Source of the DNA: Planctomycetaceae bacterium
Lineage (GTDB): Bacteria; Planctomycetota; Planctomycetia; Planctomycetales; Planctomycetaceae
Direction of reading: 5' to 3'
NCBI GenBank assembly: GCA_020426505.1
Contig: JAGQPX010000099.1
Coordinates: forward strand, 1-64,000
Length of the DNA stretch: 64,000 bases
The notes under the pieces are model-generated. The model saw nothing but the letters and a program-made list of their open reading frames with translations, was not told the DNA's origin and searched no databases. Below, piece after piece: positions 1-9,947 of this stretch. Made by a program: the position numbers and the translations under genes. Each line of letters starts with the position of its first letter. Within the stretch, counting starts at the first letter, position 1.

Positions 1-37
1 AATTCAGCTCGGATGAGCCACTAGGACTCCGCCCACA

Positions 38-2029
38 TCACGGGGATGCCAAACATAGTTCCTTGTCGCGAAGGGATGGAGTGAAGTCCCCGACGCGGAC
101 AACATCCACTGCCTCAACGCACGCCGTTACGTGATGTTCCGGTAGGATGTCGCGGCGGAGGAAGTCGAACATGGCATTGCAGATGTCGACTGGGGCAATG
201 ATTTCGATACGGACGAGGGGGGAGGACGATTGCCTGCCATCGGTGAGATGTCGGCGACCCGCACCAGAACAGGGAATCACGGTGTAGCCCGTCGCTCCAC
301 ACTTGACGAATTCCTCCTCCAACCATTGCTCGAGTGATGCATCCGCGACGACTGTGATTCGGCGGACTCTGGCAAGCCTTCGCTTGCGGGCCGAATGTTC
401 GCTGTCTGTGAATGGGTGGAGTGCATCAAGTCCGCGAACCTCGAATCTCAGGCCTTCCTGCTCGAAGTCGCGTTCCAACTCCTCCAGTTTTTCCATGACG
501 CTGTGGTCGACGAGCCGAGTGTCGGACACGTCGACGATGAGGTTTCGATGCTGAACGAGGCCGATCTCCTCAATCTGACGGCGGAACGGGATCCAGTTAC
601 TGAACACGGCCGATTCTCTTGCCAAAACCAAACTCGTGTTCGCATCGACTTCCTGCACTTCGATGTACGGTTTGAAGAGCGACTTCAGTGAGACACCGTT
701 CGACAGGTGGATGATCATCTTCAGAACAATCCCAATGGCGATGCCGATTAACAGGTCGGTGGCCAAGACGGCCACAAGTGTTGTGACGAAAATCGCGAGT
801 TGTTCCTTTCCGATCCGGTAGACGTGAACAAACTCCGTCGGATGGGCGAGACGATAGCCCGTATAGACAAGCATCGCAGCGAGCGCCGCGAGCGGAATCC
901 GGTGCAAGGCCGTCGGAATCAAGGCAACACACAGCAGCAGGAAGATGCCGTGCCACATGTCTGCGAAGCGGGTGTGGGCCCCGTTGTCGATGTTGGCTTT
1001 GGAACGGACGATCTCCGAGATCATGGGCAACCCACCAACAGAAGCAGAGATGAGGTTCCCCACGCCGACGGCGAGTGTATCGCGATCAAGGTTCGTCTTC
1101 CGCTTCCAAGGATCAAGGAGGTCGACCGCTTTTGCACTTAGCAGCGATTCCAGAGTTCCGATTGCGAAAAACATGAAGACCCAGACCCATGCCTTGGGCT
1201 GAACCAGCGCTCCAAAGTTCGGAAACGTGATGTAATCGAACATGCCGAACACACGGTCTGGCATATCAACGAGATATTGCTCGCTCAGTTGGTACTTATG
1301 TCCGTGCAGTGTGTAGGGATGTTCGTGCAACAGATCGAAGGCCATGCCCATCGGGATGGCGGCCAGCAACACAACCATTGGAGCGGGGACAAGTTTCAGC
1401 GGCGCCCACTTCTTCGACAGCCACGGCCACAGGAACATGATCAGCAAGCTTACAATACCGATCGACGCAATGGCGGGATTGGCTTCCATAATGAAGTGAG
1501 GGATTTCGCGAATCATTTCGAGCGGTTCTCCGCCCGGCGCTCGGCCCGTCGTTTCGTCGATCACTCCCAGTGCAAATGGAATCTGCTTGACGATGATGAT
1601 CACACCGATCGCGGCCAGCATTCCGTGCACGGCCGAAATTGGGAAGAATTCGCCGAGAATGCCTGCGCGAAAGAATCCGAAAAGAATCTGCAGGACTGCG
1701 GCAGCCACTCCCACAGCGAGCGCTGTCTGATAGGCGTCTGAGTTTCCAGCACCTCCAAAGTCGTTGATACATCCGATCGCGATCACGATCAGTCCTGCGG
1801 CCGGCCCTTTGATGGTCAATTCACTGTTGCTGATGAATGTCGTCACGATGGAGCCGATGATGGCCGTAAAAATTCCCGCAATTGGTGGGTAACCGCTGGC
1901 TACCGAAATCCCGAGACACAAGGGAAGTGCGATCAGAAACACCAGAAAGCCGGACAACAGATCGTAGCGCAGGTAGCGGACGAAACCGTTTGCTCGGCCA
2001 CGGGGTGGGGTAGTCATGTCACCAGGCAT
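38..2029 (-). CDS. SulP-family anion (probable bicarbonate) permease with STAS and PII-like C-terminal domains
   Basis: Predicted inner-membrane transporter of the SulP family, which moves sulfate or bicarbonate. About residues 20-440 are a chain of hydrophobic segments with SulP-like stretches ([28 protein letters not shown]). A STAS domain follows at about 455-545, with a strand and loop reading [16 protein letters not shown]. The last ~100 residues (about 553-655) are not typical of Sul[18 protein letters not shown], then [16 protein letters not shown] and a strand [19 protein letters not shown], resembling the PII-like SbtB fold with its GYTV strand before the T-loop. It is the last gene of the DAB operon and overlaps the preceding gene by 11 bases. 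The start at 2029 has a strong ribosome site (GGAGAG) five bases upstream; ATG at 2017 is an alternative. Co-location with dabA makes bicarbonate the likelier substrate. SulP identity is secure; the PII-like call is by eye. Confidence 0.9.
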   Translation of the reverse strand: MPGDMTTPPRGRANGFVRYLRYDLLSGFLVFLIALPLCLGISVASGYPPIAGIFTAIIGSIVTTFISNSELTIKGPAAGLIVIAIGCINDFGGAGNSDAYQTALAVGVAAAVLQILFGFFRAGILGEFFPISAVHGMLAAIGVIIIVKQIPFALGVIDETTGRAPGGEPLEMIREIPHFIMEANPAIASIGIVSLLIMFLWPWLSKKWAPLKLVPAPMVVLLAAIPMGMAFDLLHEHPYTLHGHKYQLSEQYLVDMPDRVFGMFDYITFPNFGALVQPKAWVWVFMFFAIGTLESLLSAKAVDLLDPWKRKTNLDRDTLAVGVGNLISASVGGLPMISEIVRSKANIDNGAHTRFADMWHGIFLLLCVALIPTALHRIPLAALAAMLVYTGYRLAHPTEFVHVYRIGKEQLAIFVTTLVAVLATDLLIGIAIGIVLKMIIHLSNGVSLKSLFKPYIEVQEVDANTSLVLARESAVFSNWIPFRRQIEEIGLVQHRNLIVDVSDTRLVDHSVMEKLEELERDFEQEGLRFEVRGLDALHPFTDSEHSARKRRLARVRRITVVADASLEQWLEEEFVKCGATGYTVIPCSGAGRRHLTDGRQSSSPLVRIEIIAPVDICNAMFDFLRRDILPEHHVTACVEAVDVVRVGDFTPSLRDKELCLASP

Positions 2030-3569
2030 GTTCTCTCCTCGTCAATTGTTGACGTTGACTTGTGATGGAAGCATTCTCTTGAGTCGAAACTTGCGGAACG
2101 GAAGCACGGGGATGTGGAGCATTGATGGTTGCTTGTCTGCCGGCCGTGTGCAGCAAATGATCGTCATCAACCGCCGGAGCGACGTCTCCACCGCGCAGAC
2201 GAATGAGTGCTGCCGCAGCGTGATAGCGAGACGCCACTCCCGGCTGTGGGAAGAGGCCGCCTCCCAGGATGAGGGCTGTGAGAATCAGCACCGTGACCCT
2301 CTCTGCCGGACGAGCGGACAATGAGATCGATGCCGTGTGCGTTGTCCCGGTGAAGATGCGAAAGTACGCGTGAAGAATGGCGATGCCATTGAGTGCCGCC
2401 GCGACGACGACCGCCATCCCGGTCAGCGGATAGACGACGACCGCCCCTTCGATGAGCAATTCTGTCCCGACGAATCCGATGGTTCCGGGAAAACCAATCG
2501 ACGCCAGACCAGTCATCAGGAACAGGGCGGCCAACATGGGCATGTGATCATACAAGCCATGGAATTCATCCAGCGACACACGTCCTGTTCGCGACTCGAC
2601 ACTACGCAGCGTGAGTCCAAACCCCAACAGTGACAACCCGACCGATAGCCAGACGCACAGGGCGCCGGTGAGCCCGATTGGTGTGACCAGTTCCAATCCC
2701 ACCAGAACGAGCGATGAATGGCTGAGGAAGAGATAGCAGAAGAATCGGCGGGCCTCATGTTGAACGAGCGCCATTCCTCCGGCGTACACGGCAGTGACTA
2801 ATGAGACGATTGCAATACTCTGCATCGCCCAATCCGGAGCAATCGGCAGCACGAGCCGCATCACCGCGTAGGCCCCGACCATCGGTGTGACGAACAGGAG
2901 CGCCGTACCGAAGGTGGCCTTCTCAAAGAGGTCGGTCATCCAGCAATGCAATGGAATGATTCCACTCCGGAGAAGGATCGCCGTCGTCAGCAGGGCTCCG
3001 GCGACGCAGCTGGTCATACTCCCTGGCGGCGTCGCAGACATCAGCGCCTGGCCAGTGATCAGCAGGCCAACAAACAGGCCCATGTGCACAGAGAAGACAC
3101 GCGTCGTCCGCCTTCTCGTCCGCAGCTCAATCCAGGGTGGGATGGTCGCAATCGAAAGCAGCCCCACGAGCACCCACGGTTCCCGGCAACTCAGTGTCGC
3201 CAGAAGAACCGCCTTTGAAAACAGCGTCCATCCAAACGAGAATCGGTTGACCTTCGTCTTCAGCGTCGATAGTACAGTCACGAGGTACTGCAGGGCTGCC
3301 AACGGCAGCAATGGGGCACTCAACTCGTCGATCACAAACACGTCCTTGTGAAAGACGAGCCCGATGACGTCCCAATGATCATGGGCTTCAAACGTTCCGA
3401 GCGTCGCGAAGTCGATCCATTCGCCTGCCGCGAAGAAAAGCGTCAGCGTGCAGAGAGCCACACAGAGTTTCTGTGCCAATTCCCGGTTTCCAACCAGACC
3501 GATGCCGACCCCACCGATGAGGGGAACGAGAATCGATAATTCCAGCCAGGGGAGATGCAGTTCGGGCAT
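2019..3569 (-). CDS. NuoM/MrpD-like proton-translocating membrane subunit of a DAB-type complex
   Basis: A 516-residue polytopic membrane protein of the antiporter-like family shared by complex I subunits NuoL/M/N, Mrp antiporters and DabB. The core reads [20 protein letters not shown], corresponding to the conserved W-L-P-D-A region of NuoM, followed by [20 protein letters not shown] later segment ([19 protein letters not shown]) matches the region before the lateral helix. The last ~60 residues are hydrophilic. Its start overlaps the stop of the NuoL-like gene by one base (TAATG), so the two are translationally coupled. No NADH dehydrogenase peripheral-arm genes are nearby, so a role in respiratory complex I is unlikely. 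Inference: it pairs with the NuoL-like protein as a second membrane subunit powering DabA. Published DAB operons usually have one such subunit (DabB). Confidence 0.8.
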   Translation of the reverse strand: MPELHLPWLELSILVPLIGGVGIGLVGNRELAQKLCVALCTLTLFFAAGEWIDFATLGTFEAHDHWDVIGLVFHKDVFVIDELSAPLLPLAALQYLVTVLSTLKTKVNRFSFGWTLFSKAVLLATLSCREPWVLVGLLSIATIPPWIELRTRRRTTRVFSVHMGLFVGLLITGQALMSATPPGSMTSCVAGALLTTAILLRSGIIPLHCWMTDLFEKATFGTALLFVTPMVGAYAVMRLVLPIAPDWAMQSIAIVSLVTAVYAGGMALVQHEARRFFCYLFLSHSSLVLVGLELVTPIGLTGALCVWLSVGLSLLGFGLTLRSVESRTGRVSLDEFHGLYDHMPMLAALFLMTGLASIGFPGTIGFVGTELLIEGAVVVYPLTGMAVVVAAALNGIAILHAYFRIFTGTTHTASISLSARPAERVTVLILTALILGGGLFPQPGVASRYHAAAALIRLRGGDVAPAVDDDHLLHTAGRQATINAPHPRASVPQVSTQENASITSQRQQLTRREHAW

Positions 3570-4960
3570 TACAGGAATTCCTCCGGGCTGGCGGGGTGCA
3601 GTTTCGCCTCATCGGACTCACGCGACTCTCCGCCCGAAAGCAGGTCCGTCCAGCGTCGCTCCATTCGGTCGCTCCATCTGAACAGTGCGAGAAATGGCTT
3701 GACGACGTATTCGTCAAGAATCGTGTCTAGAAATCCTCGCTCCATTGAAATGCGGTAAAGCCATGTCCGTGCGCGATCGGGGACCAGTCTGACCCACAGA
3801 GAGGGTGGACGAGTCAGCCTAGCGCCAATGGCGTTTTCCATCGAGTGGTAGTCTTGCAGCAGAGTCGGGGCCCGCAAGAACTGAAGCGTTCGTAAGCAGG
3901 CGTGTCCGATGATGTGGATCAGCGGGATGTACCGAAGTCCGCAACCGATTTCTGCGACGATGATTCCCACCTGCGTCAGGGAGGCGAAGGCCAGCGCGCT
4001 TTTGATGTCAACCTGCACGCGAGCCGCCATGCTCCCGAACACGGCAGATGCCAGCCCAAGCGCAACGACGGCCAGACTCAACAACAGAGACGCTTCGAGA
4101 ATCGGACTGACACGCAGTAATAGGTAGGCCCCGAGGTGTACCGAGAGCGAGCCATAGAAAACCGCACTTGAAGGGGTCGGTCCCTCCATCGCACGTGGGA
4201 GCCAGCCGGAGAATGGAATGAGAGCCGATTTGCCTGCGGCAGCCAGCAACAGGAGCAGCCCCACGGACAACGCATGAGACGACGAGATCGACGCCACCCC
4301 TTCCGGCCAAGGGCCGCTCCCCATCAGAGCCTCGAAGTCTCCAGCCCCGGTCAGGTGGTGTAGTGAAATGGCCGCAATCAGGAACGCGGCATCGGCAATG
4401 CGGTACACCGTCCATACTCGCTGACCGTTTCGCACTGGGTTCGGTCGCTCGTGAAAATAGGCAACCAACAGGGCCGAAGACAGTCCGACGAGTTCCCACC
4501 CCAGGAACAGCGTCTCAATCGTTCCGGCAAGCGTGGCGACTGTCATCCCAAGCAGAAACAAGGCATAAAACAGGAAGAAACGACCGTAGCCTGCTTCACG
4601 ATGCAGATATCGACTTGTGAATGCCCCGATCGTTCCACAGAGGACGAACGTCAGAATCGCAAACGGGACCGACAAGCGATCGAAGATGAACTTCAGATGG
4701 AATTGAAAGTGTTGCTCGGGAATAAGGACCCAGTTTCCCAACTCGACGGGCACATTGCGTTGATCGGTCACAAGCATGAGGAAGAGAATCCCCAGAGATC
4801 CCACCAATCCCAACGCCACAGCCGCCTGGGTGAACCGGGCCAGCCAGCGTTCACTGAGCGGTAGGCCCACGAGAGACGATGCTCCCATCATGGCGAGCAA
4901 TGCCGACGGACTGATCACGACAGTCAGTCCAAGCATGAAAAATGCGGTATCGAGATTCAT
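3569..4960 (-). CDS. dabB: DabB: NuoL-like membrane subunit of the DAB inorganic-carbon pump
   Basis: A 463-residue membrane protein of the NuoL/DabB family. It keeps two signatures of proton-pumping antiporter-like subunits: the acidic helix motif [12 protein letters not shown] (about residues 143-155) and the lysine motif [19 protein letters not shown] followed by EGPTPSSA. It is shorter than NuoL (about 610) and lacks the long C-terminal lateral helix, as DabB proteins do. The start has an AAGGA ribosome site eight bases upstream, and dabA ends 11 bases before it. By analogy with characterised DABs it should form the cation-conducting membrane partner of DabA, coupling ion entry to vectorial CO2 hydration. 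What is seen is family motif and gene order; the coupling ion and direction are inferred. Confidence 0.85.
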   Translation of the reverse strand: MNLDTAFFMLGLTVVISPSALLAMMGASSLVGLPLSERWLARFTQAAVALGLVGSLGILFLMLVTDQRNVPVELGNWVLIPEQHFQFHLKFIFDRLSVPFAILTFVLCGTIGAFTSRYLHREAGYGRFFLFYALFLLGMTVATLAGTIETLFLGWELVGLSSALLVAYFHERPNPVRNGQRVWTVYRIADAAFLIAAISLHHLTGAGDFEALMGSGPWPEGVASISSSHALSVGLLLLLAAAGKSALIPFSGWLPRAMEGPTPSSAVFYGSLSVHLGAYLLLRVSPILEASLLLSLAVVALGLASAVFGSMAARVQVDIKSALAFASLTQVGIIVAEIGCGLRYIPLIHIIGHACLRTLQFLRAPTLLQDYHSMENAIGARLTRPPSLWVRLVPDRARTWLYRISMERGFLDTILDEYVVKPFLALFRWSDRMERRWTDLLSGGESRESDEAKLHPASPEEFL

Positions 4961-4971
4961 GCCGTTTATCC

Positions 4972-7900
4972 TTAAGAACTCGAGATCTCGGCAACGCCGA
5001 GGTTGTCCCGGCGTCCGCGATACCAGTCGAACGACGAAGCCACCTGCGGTAATTCGTGTGACTCAGGCTCGTGTTTCACAAACTCACCGTCGACATACCG
5101 ATGGATTGTGGATGTGTCTGCATCGAAGACGGCCAATTGCACCCAGTTCCCATCGACGAGCCGGGAGATCTGCTCATTTTCCCGGATGATGCGGGCAATG
5201 ACTTCGGGCGTCGTCTCGACCAGGAAGAGTATGCGCAGGGCTTCGTGAATCTCGGTCATCTGCGCCGAAAGTCCCGGCTTCAAATCGCTGGCCGCTCCGG
5301 ACATGACGCCCACCAGAGAGGTAATGTTGTGCGGCAACTTCGAACCGCACCCGTAGCCTTCGACGTCAACGGTCGAGAAGTAGTATTCCAGACTGATGCC
5401 GGCACAGACTGGGATCACGGGTCGAAGAATGCCCTCAAGGATCGTCCCGCGGATGTCGTCTTGCGACGGATCGTATGAAGACATGAATGCCCGACGGTCC
5501 AGAAACAGCCCGCGACTCCATTCGCGCCGGCCAACCAGGCACAACGCATTCGTAGCGTGGTTGTACTCCGGGCGAGCCTGCGACAGGTCTTCCGCTCGAC
5601 CTTCCACATGTCGCAACGCATCGAGTGGAGAGAGATCGAGCCGCGCCGAGACAAATCGTCGACAACGTTCGTGGGCATTCCGCGCCCTGACTTCGGCGAT
5701 CGTTGCAGACAATCGGAGAAAGTCATTCCGATGGGAGACCGGCAATCGATCCAGGTCCGCAAACGTGACCGAATCGGTTGCGGTGTCGTGATACCCACCA
5801 ACAAACACGGTGTCCTCCGGGATCGTCAGGCCGCGCTGGGCCAGTCGAGTGCGAACGCGAAAGTCATTGGCCATCTGGGCAAAGGCCCGGGCATTCGGGC
5901 CGCCGCGGCTGCCGCTACACGCCCCACAGTTGTACGCCGATTCGTGCGGGTTATTCAGACTGCTGGAACCATGCCCGAGAAAGGCGACTAATCGTGACCA
6001 ACGTCCCTTCAGCCCAATCGCGAGCAAAACTCCCTCGACAATATTTGCCATTTCATCAATGGAATAACCAAGTTGCCCGTTAGACTGCCCTGGCTCTGGA
6101 TCGAGACGCTCGAGACGCAGTTGAGTCATTGGCGGTCGCACCATCCCCCCAGCCCAGCGACGAATCCGTGCGGTCAGTCGTGGGAAGAGAATCCTTGCCA
6201 CCAGCGGAAACGCTGCTAACGAACCGGCAAGCGTGGTAATCACCCCACCGAGAAACGTCCGCGAGCGATAGTGAGCCTGATGCGTCGCGTGTCCCAGTCG
6301 ACGGCGCGCTCCGGCGCGAAAATCGGCATCAGCCTGCATCGAGAACAGAGGTTCTTCAACCACGTAGTGCAGCGGCTTGACGGCAACCGGACAGAGCGGC
6401 TTGAAGTGAGCGTCGGCTACACCTTTGTAATACATCGCCGTGCCGAAGAACCCGGCAACGCCGAATGTCTCGCAGCGAGGGTCGCATTCTTCAAGATGAC
6501 GGCGGAAAGACTCTTCGCGGTCGTCAATGCAACAAACGATCTGATAGTCCGGAACCGTTGACTTTCGGGTCGGTTTGGGATCTCCCACCGGATCGGCTCG
6601 ACGAGACTTCGCGTGTGCAATGACTGCATCAAGAATCTCGTTGCGGTACTTTCGTTCAAAGGCCAAGTGAAAAACGCGTCGGCGCTCAAGTGCTGAGAAT
6701 TCGTTGATCTCGCGGACGAGTGTGACCCAGTGTTCCTGCGAAAGATGCTGCAGGTCTTCCGGCTTCCACCCACGAACTTGCGCCAGGTGGAACACGGGAA
6801 ATACGCGACCATCAGATGGATTTGATGCCTGCATTCTCGCGTGGCGAGCCGCCTCAGCCCGCAGATCGGACAACGGTCCATTGAAGCCGATCGCTTCCTG
6901 TGCCACTTGTGCGACCGCAAGGCGGTCGAGAATCAGCCGGATTGCGAGGTATTCAATCAAACATCCTTCGGGAACGGGCCACGGAGCCCACTCAGCTTCA
7001 GTCTCCAATTGCCAGATCATCCCGGCCCAGCCCCGCAATGCGAGCAGCGACTGAGCAATAAACTCATCGCGTTCCGTTTGATTTACGCCCAGAAGCCCGA
7101 GCGATTCCTCGATCGATTCCAATGGTCCCTGTCCACTGTCTAATAACCGCCTCGCTTCGCCGTGAAGTTTACCCATCCAACGTGTGGGAGATGCGAATGA
7201 GTTCCCGTAGAGTTGGAGGAACGACGCATAGAATCCGTCGTGTCGGTCGGGCAGTTCCCAGTCAGCGAATCCTTGATCGACATATGCAGCACAAAAGGGG
7301 ATGAGGACATCATGCACCAGGATATCGGCATCCTCGCCAGTCACCCGCATCAGTGCATCTCGATGACGGCGCGACTCCTGTTGCGCCTCTCGAAGTGGCA
7401 ACTGTTCATATGCAAGCCGGACTCCCCGCTCGCAGACTCGCCACAGGAAGTTCAGGACAAGTGTCTCCCATGCCTGATCACTCCAAGATTCGATCGAGCG
7501 GCGATCGAACTGTTCCCACACGTCTCCGACCACGTCGATCGCCGGTTTTCTCGCAGTGGTGTTTTCCTGAAGGTCACGCAATACCCACTTGCGCGTCTCA
7601 TTGATCATCTGATCGCGAATTGACGGTTCCACTTCCGGCCGGAAACGCCGCAGTGCGTCAGTCTCGGCAATCATCCACCGGAGTTCCTCGTCTGGTCCGG
7701 TGAGGAATGGGAACTGCATCATGGCCAGCCGCAAAGCGTAACGCGTTCCGAACAACGCGACGAACAACGCGGCCTCATCGGCAAGATCGTCGATCAGCAC
7801 GGCCTCAAGGTCTGCAACTCGAATCCGTCCTCGGGAAAGCATCTGACGATACTTTTCCTCGGTGAGGTATGCATGACACGCGTATAATCGCCCACCCGCC

Positions 7901-8085
7901 TCGACCCCCTTCTCAAAGTCGAGGTCTTCAAATGCGTGCAATGTATTGTGATGCACAAAGACCGTGATCGGCCCTTGCGACGGGAGCAGATGAGCCGCAT
8001 GCTTGACGGCATGAAGCACCGCAGCGTGTTGGGAATGAACTCCCACATCGCCGGTCACAGGTTCATCAGCGATCTTTAATGCCAT
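4972..8085 (-). CDS. dabA: DabA (DUF2309/PF10070): carbonic-anhydrase-like subunit of the DAB bicarbonate pump
   Basis: A 1,037-residue protein of the DUF2309 family. Characterised DabA proteins form a beta-carbonic-anhydrase-like zinc site from C351, D353, H524 and C539 (Halothiobacillus numbering). The same pattern is here: C519 and D521 in [10 protein letters not shown]705 in [11 protein letters not shown] and C720 in [10 protein letters not shown]. The Cys-Asp spacing of 2 and His-Cys spacing of 15 are identical to the known protein, so the active site appears complete. There is no signal peptide or obvious membrane helix, consistent with a cytoplasmic subunit docked on DabB. It is first in the operon dabA-dabB-nuoM-like-sulP. 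At about 1,037 residues it is longer than the ~830 residues typical of autotroph DabA. The expected role is energy-coupled conversion of CO2 to cytosolic bicarbonate. No carboxysome or RuBisCO genes are visible, so an anaplerotic or pH role is likely. Confidence 0.92.
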   Translation of the reverse strand: MALKIADEPVTGDVGVHSQHAAVLHAVKHAAHLLPSQGPITVFVHHNTLHAFEDLDFEKGVEAGGRLYACHAYLTEEKYRQMLSRGRIRVADLEAVLIDDLADEAALFVALFGTRYALRLAMMQFPFLTGPDEELRWMIAETDALRRFRPEVEPSIRDQMINETRKWVLRDLQENTTARKPAIDVVGDVWEQFDRRSIESWSDQAWETLVLNFLWRVCERGVRLAYEQLPLREAQQESRRHRDALMRVTGEDADILVHDVLIPFCAAYVDQGFADWELPDRHDGFYASFLQLYGNSFASPTRWMGKLHGEARRLLDSGQGPLESIEESLGLLGVNQTERDEFIAQSLLALRGWAGMIWQLETEAEWAPWPVPEGCLIEYLAIRLILDRLAVAQVAQEAIGFNGPLSDLRAEAARHARMQASNPSDGRVFPVFHLAQVRGWKPEDLQHLSQEHWVTLVREINEFSALERRRVFHLAFERKYRNEILDAVIAHAKSRRADPVGDPKPTRKSTVPDYQIVCCIDDREESFRRHLEECDPRCETFGVAGFFGTAMYYKGVADAHFKPLCPVAVKPLHYVVEEPLFSMQADADFRAGARRRLGHATHQAHYRSRTFLGGVITTLAGSLAAFPLVARILFPRLTARIRRWAGGMVRPPMTQLRLERLDPEPGQSNGQLGYSIDEMANIVEGVLLAIGLKGRWSRLVAFLGHGSSSLNNPHESAYNCGACSGSRGGPNARAFAQMANDFRVRTRLAQRGLTIPEDTVFVGGYHDTATDSVTFADLDRLPVSHRNDFLRLSATIAEVRARNAHERCRRFVSARLDLSPLDALRHVEGRAEDLSQARPEYNHATNALCLVGRREWSRGLFLDRRAFMSSYDPSQDDIRGTILEGILRPVIPVCAGISLEYYFSTVDVEGYGCGSKLPHNITSLVGVMSGAASDLKPGLSAQMTEIHEALRILFLVETTPEVIARIIRENEQISRLVDGNWVQLAVFDADTSTIHRYVDGEFVKHEPESHELPQVASSFDWYRGRRDNLGVAEISSS

Positions 8086-8103
8086 GAGTCGTGCTTCTGT
8101 CCT

Positions 8104-8121
8104 CGCACTGCACGCAGTGCG
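8104..8121. repeat. Perfect 7-bp inverted repeat in the dabA leader
   Basis: CGCACTG at 8104-8110 and CAGTGCG at 8115-8121 are separated by CACG, 19-36 bases upstream of the dabA start. It could be an operator or an mRNA hairpin. It has no T-tract on the minus strand, so it does not look like a terminator for the small gene at 8260-8571. Confidence 0.45.
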
Positions 8122-8176
8122 GGGCTGTCATTGAGACCAGAGGAGGCTGTATCTGCGGCGAGGGACCGCCACCGCG

Positions 8177-8188
8177 CAGCCTAGGCTG
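8177..8188. repeat. 12-bp perfect palindrome upstream of dabA
   Basis: CAGCCTAGGCTG reads the same on both strands and lies about 92-103 bases before the dabA start, between dabA and the small secreted-protein gene. It is a candidate regulator-binding site only because of position and symmetry; chance occurrence in a GC-rich genome is possible. Confidence 0.35.
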
Positions 8189-8259
8189 GGGGCCAGTGAA
8201 GAAAGAATGCCGGGGAAGCAGGGAAGAACCATCAGCCGATCACGAACGCAAGGCTGAGA

Positions 8260-8571
8260 TCACACTTCGAAGAGAGCCCTGTCCGGCGGGCCTCGGACGG
8301 TCCGTTGGCACAAGAGGGACTGCGGCAAGTTACCACAGCCGTAGTCATTCAGGACTGACTCGATCGCCCCATTGACCTCGAAGTCCGCATTCCAGATCAC
8401 CCCGTGGCCATCGTCGATGTCAACGGACTCCCCGTCGACCTCCAACTCAGCCACGCAGGACACTGATTCTGTGAGGTTCTGACCGATGGCGCGATCGACA
8501 CCCAGCATTGTGATCCACAGGATCACGCACGCCAGAACCAGAGAAACGACCTGTCGCAAATTGACACGCAT
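8260..8571 (-). CDS. Small predicted secreted or membrane-anchored protein, unknown function
   Basis: A 103-residue protein whose N-terminus (MRVNLRQVVSLVLACVILW) is a basic patch followed by a hydrophobic stretch, like a signal peptide or anchor. The mature part is acidic at first (ELEVDGESVDIDDGHG) and contains three cysteines that could form disulfides outside the cytoplasm. There is no clear ribosome site before the ATG, which is common in this phylum. It lies 174 bases upstream of dabA on the same strand, but nothing in the protein links it to carbon transport. I recognise no family. Existence is supported by the signal-like start and plausible composition only. Confidence 0.5.
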   Translation of the reverse strand: MRVNLRQVVSLVLACVILWITMLGVDRAIGQNLTESVSCVAELEVDGESVDIDDGHGVIWNADFEVNGAIESVLNDYGCGNLPQSLLCQRTVRGPPDRALFEV

Positions 8572-8806
8572 GGGAAGATGTTAACCTGACAGCAACCCGC
8601 GTCAATAGCCGGTGACCCTCCGGATCCGCAGATTCCCGGTACGGTTCGTGGCATTATCCACTGGACTCGCCGGTGAGTTCTTTCAGATCTGAGCAAGGGA
8701 GGCACTCACACTGCCATTTCGGGACTGCTCCACCTGGACGCAGTCGAACGGGTTGCCTGCCAGCTGCGTGTATCTGGAACATGCCGAAGCGACGAGGGGA
8801 AGCGCC

Positions 8807-9136
8807 GTGGAGAAGCACAAGTATCTTTCCGATCAGGACAAACGCCTCATGTTGACAGTTGAGGAGAAAGTCTCAAGCGGTTGGAGAATCTGCGGGCCCA
8901 TCCATCAGCGACGAGACATGGCCGTTGGTGAGGCGCGTGTCACCATGCTCATGAATACCTTGGATCTAGAGGCGATTCAGCCGAGCTTTTTTCCGAACCC
9001 GACACAGAGTCAACCCCCACTCAGTTGCAGCCCGAAGCTGCTGGTTGACCGAGTGCCGCCTGTGCAGATCAACGAGGTGTTGATCGCGAATCTCACGAAC
9101 ATCCCGCTACAAACCAGACGGTTCGCTTCTCGTTGA
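8807..9136 (+). CDS. Possible small protein with a DUF1737-like N-terminus, doubtful
   Basis: The open frame begins further upstream, but a GTG at 8807 is preceded by AGGGGA at good spacing, and the protein from there (109 residues) starts KYLSDQDKRLMLTVEEKVSSGW. This vaguely resembles the short DUF1737 pattern, in which a helix leading to V..LL..GW precedes a strand ending in .A.M. The C-terminal half is proline-rich, with no recognisable pattern. It sits between two minus-strand genes with no partner. It may equally be a chance frame; only the ribosome site and weak family resemblance favour it. Confidence 0.3.
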   Translation: MEKHKYLSDQDKRLMLTVEEKVSSGWRICGPIHQRRDMAVGEARVTMLMNTLDLEAIQPSFFPNPTQSQPPLSCSPKLLVDRVPPVQINEVLIANLTNIPLQTRRFASR

Positions 9137-9184
9137 CTTTCGAACTCTGCGATGTCGAAGGTTCAACAGCTTTGCGATCACCGA

Positions 9185-9667
9185 CTATCGCACCGAGATC
9201 TCGGCGTCTGCAGCAGCCGTCTGACGAGCCTTTCCGAGTGCGTCATCCTGGTCAATGCGAATCAGGCACTGACGGGTCCCGTCGGCCACATCAACGAAGT
9301 AGACGTTCCGAGGTGTCGCTGTCACCGAGCCGGTCGCTGTCACATTGATCGTGAACATCGCTCCGGACGATTGCACGACACGGAAGCGTCCGGGAGTGAT
9401 GTCAGCCGGGAGTGTCAACTCGAGTGTCACCTGCATCACCTGATCAGACTGCTCTTCGGCAGCCGGGGTGACCGGCTTCTTGACCGATGTCAGCTCGGAC
9501 GGAAGGGGATCGACCTGTGCGAGTTCGGTCGCATGCCGCGCCGCAGCGCGTCGCGCGATGATGAACTCAGCCTGTGTCTGCTGATCGCCGTTCCAGACGG
9601 CTGCAAACGCCCCGGTCATCAGAACGAGCAAAGCCACGCGGGTCAGTGCGGAAGTCGTTTCCCTCAT
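9185..9667 (-). CDS. Secreted protein of unknown function
   Basis: A 160-residue protein with an N-terminal signal-like segment (ALTRVALLVLMTGAFAAVW), a linker rich in Ala, Pro and Glu, and a C-terminal domain rich in beta-prone residues (MQVTLELTLPADITPGRFRV, FTINVTATGSVTATPRNVYF). The layout suggests a small beta-sandwich acting in the periplasm or outside the cell. It is transcribed away from aroA with about 280 bases between the two start codons. No family is recognised and no catalytic motif is visible. Confidence 0.6.
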   Translation of the reverse strand: MRETTSALTRVALLVLMTGAFAAVWNGDQQTQAEFIIARRAAARHATELAQVDPLPSELTSVKKPVTPAAEEQSDQVMQVTLELTLPADITPGRFRVVQSSGAMFTINVTATGSVTATPRNVYFVDVADGTRQCLIRIDQDDALGKARQTAAADAEISVR

Positions 9668-9947
9668 GAGTCATGTCAGTCCGTCTTGGGGACACGCAGG
9701 TGGTGTCAATCTCAGTGGGCACGATGATCCATCACGCTGCACGCACTCCTTCACTCAAAAGTATCGGTGCATGGAGGATTTCGGCTTTCGCTAAACTGGG
9801 GAAAGCCGCGAAGAAAGTGAGGACTGCGGTGACTATTCGGCCTGCTCTGCCAGAGACATCCGGCGAATCACTCGCCGATGGTCAGCCTTGCTCGCTAGGA
9901 TGGTGCTACGATTTCTGCCGAACTTTCTGAAGTCTCTCTCTTTTGTG

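Noticed and set aside
8700-8715. Second sigma-54-like site, AGGCACTCACACTGCC
   Set aside because: GG/GC spacing fits, but several conserved positions differ and the downstream gene is itself doubtful.
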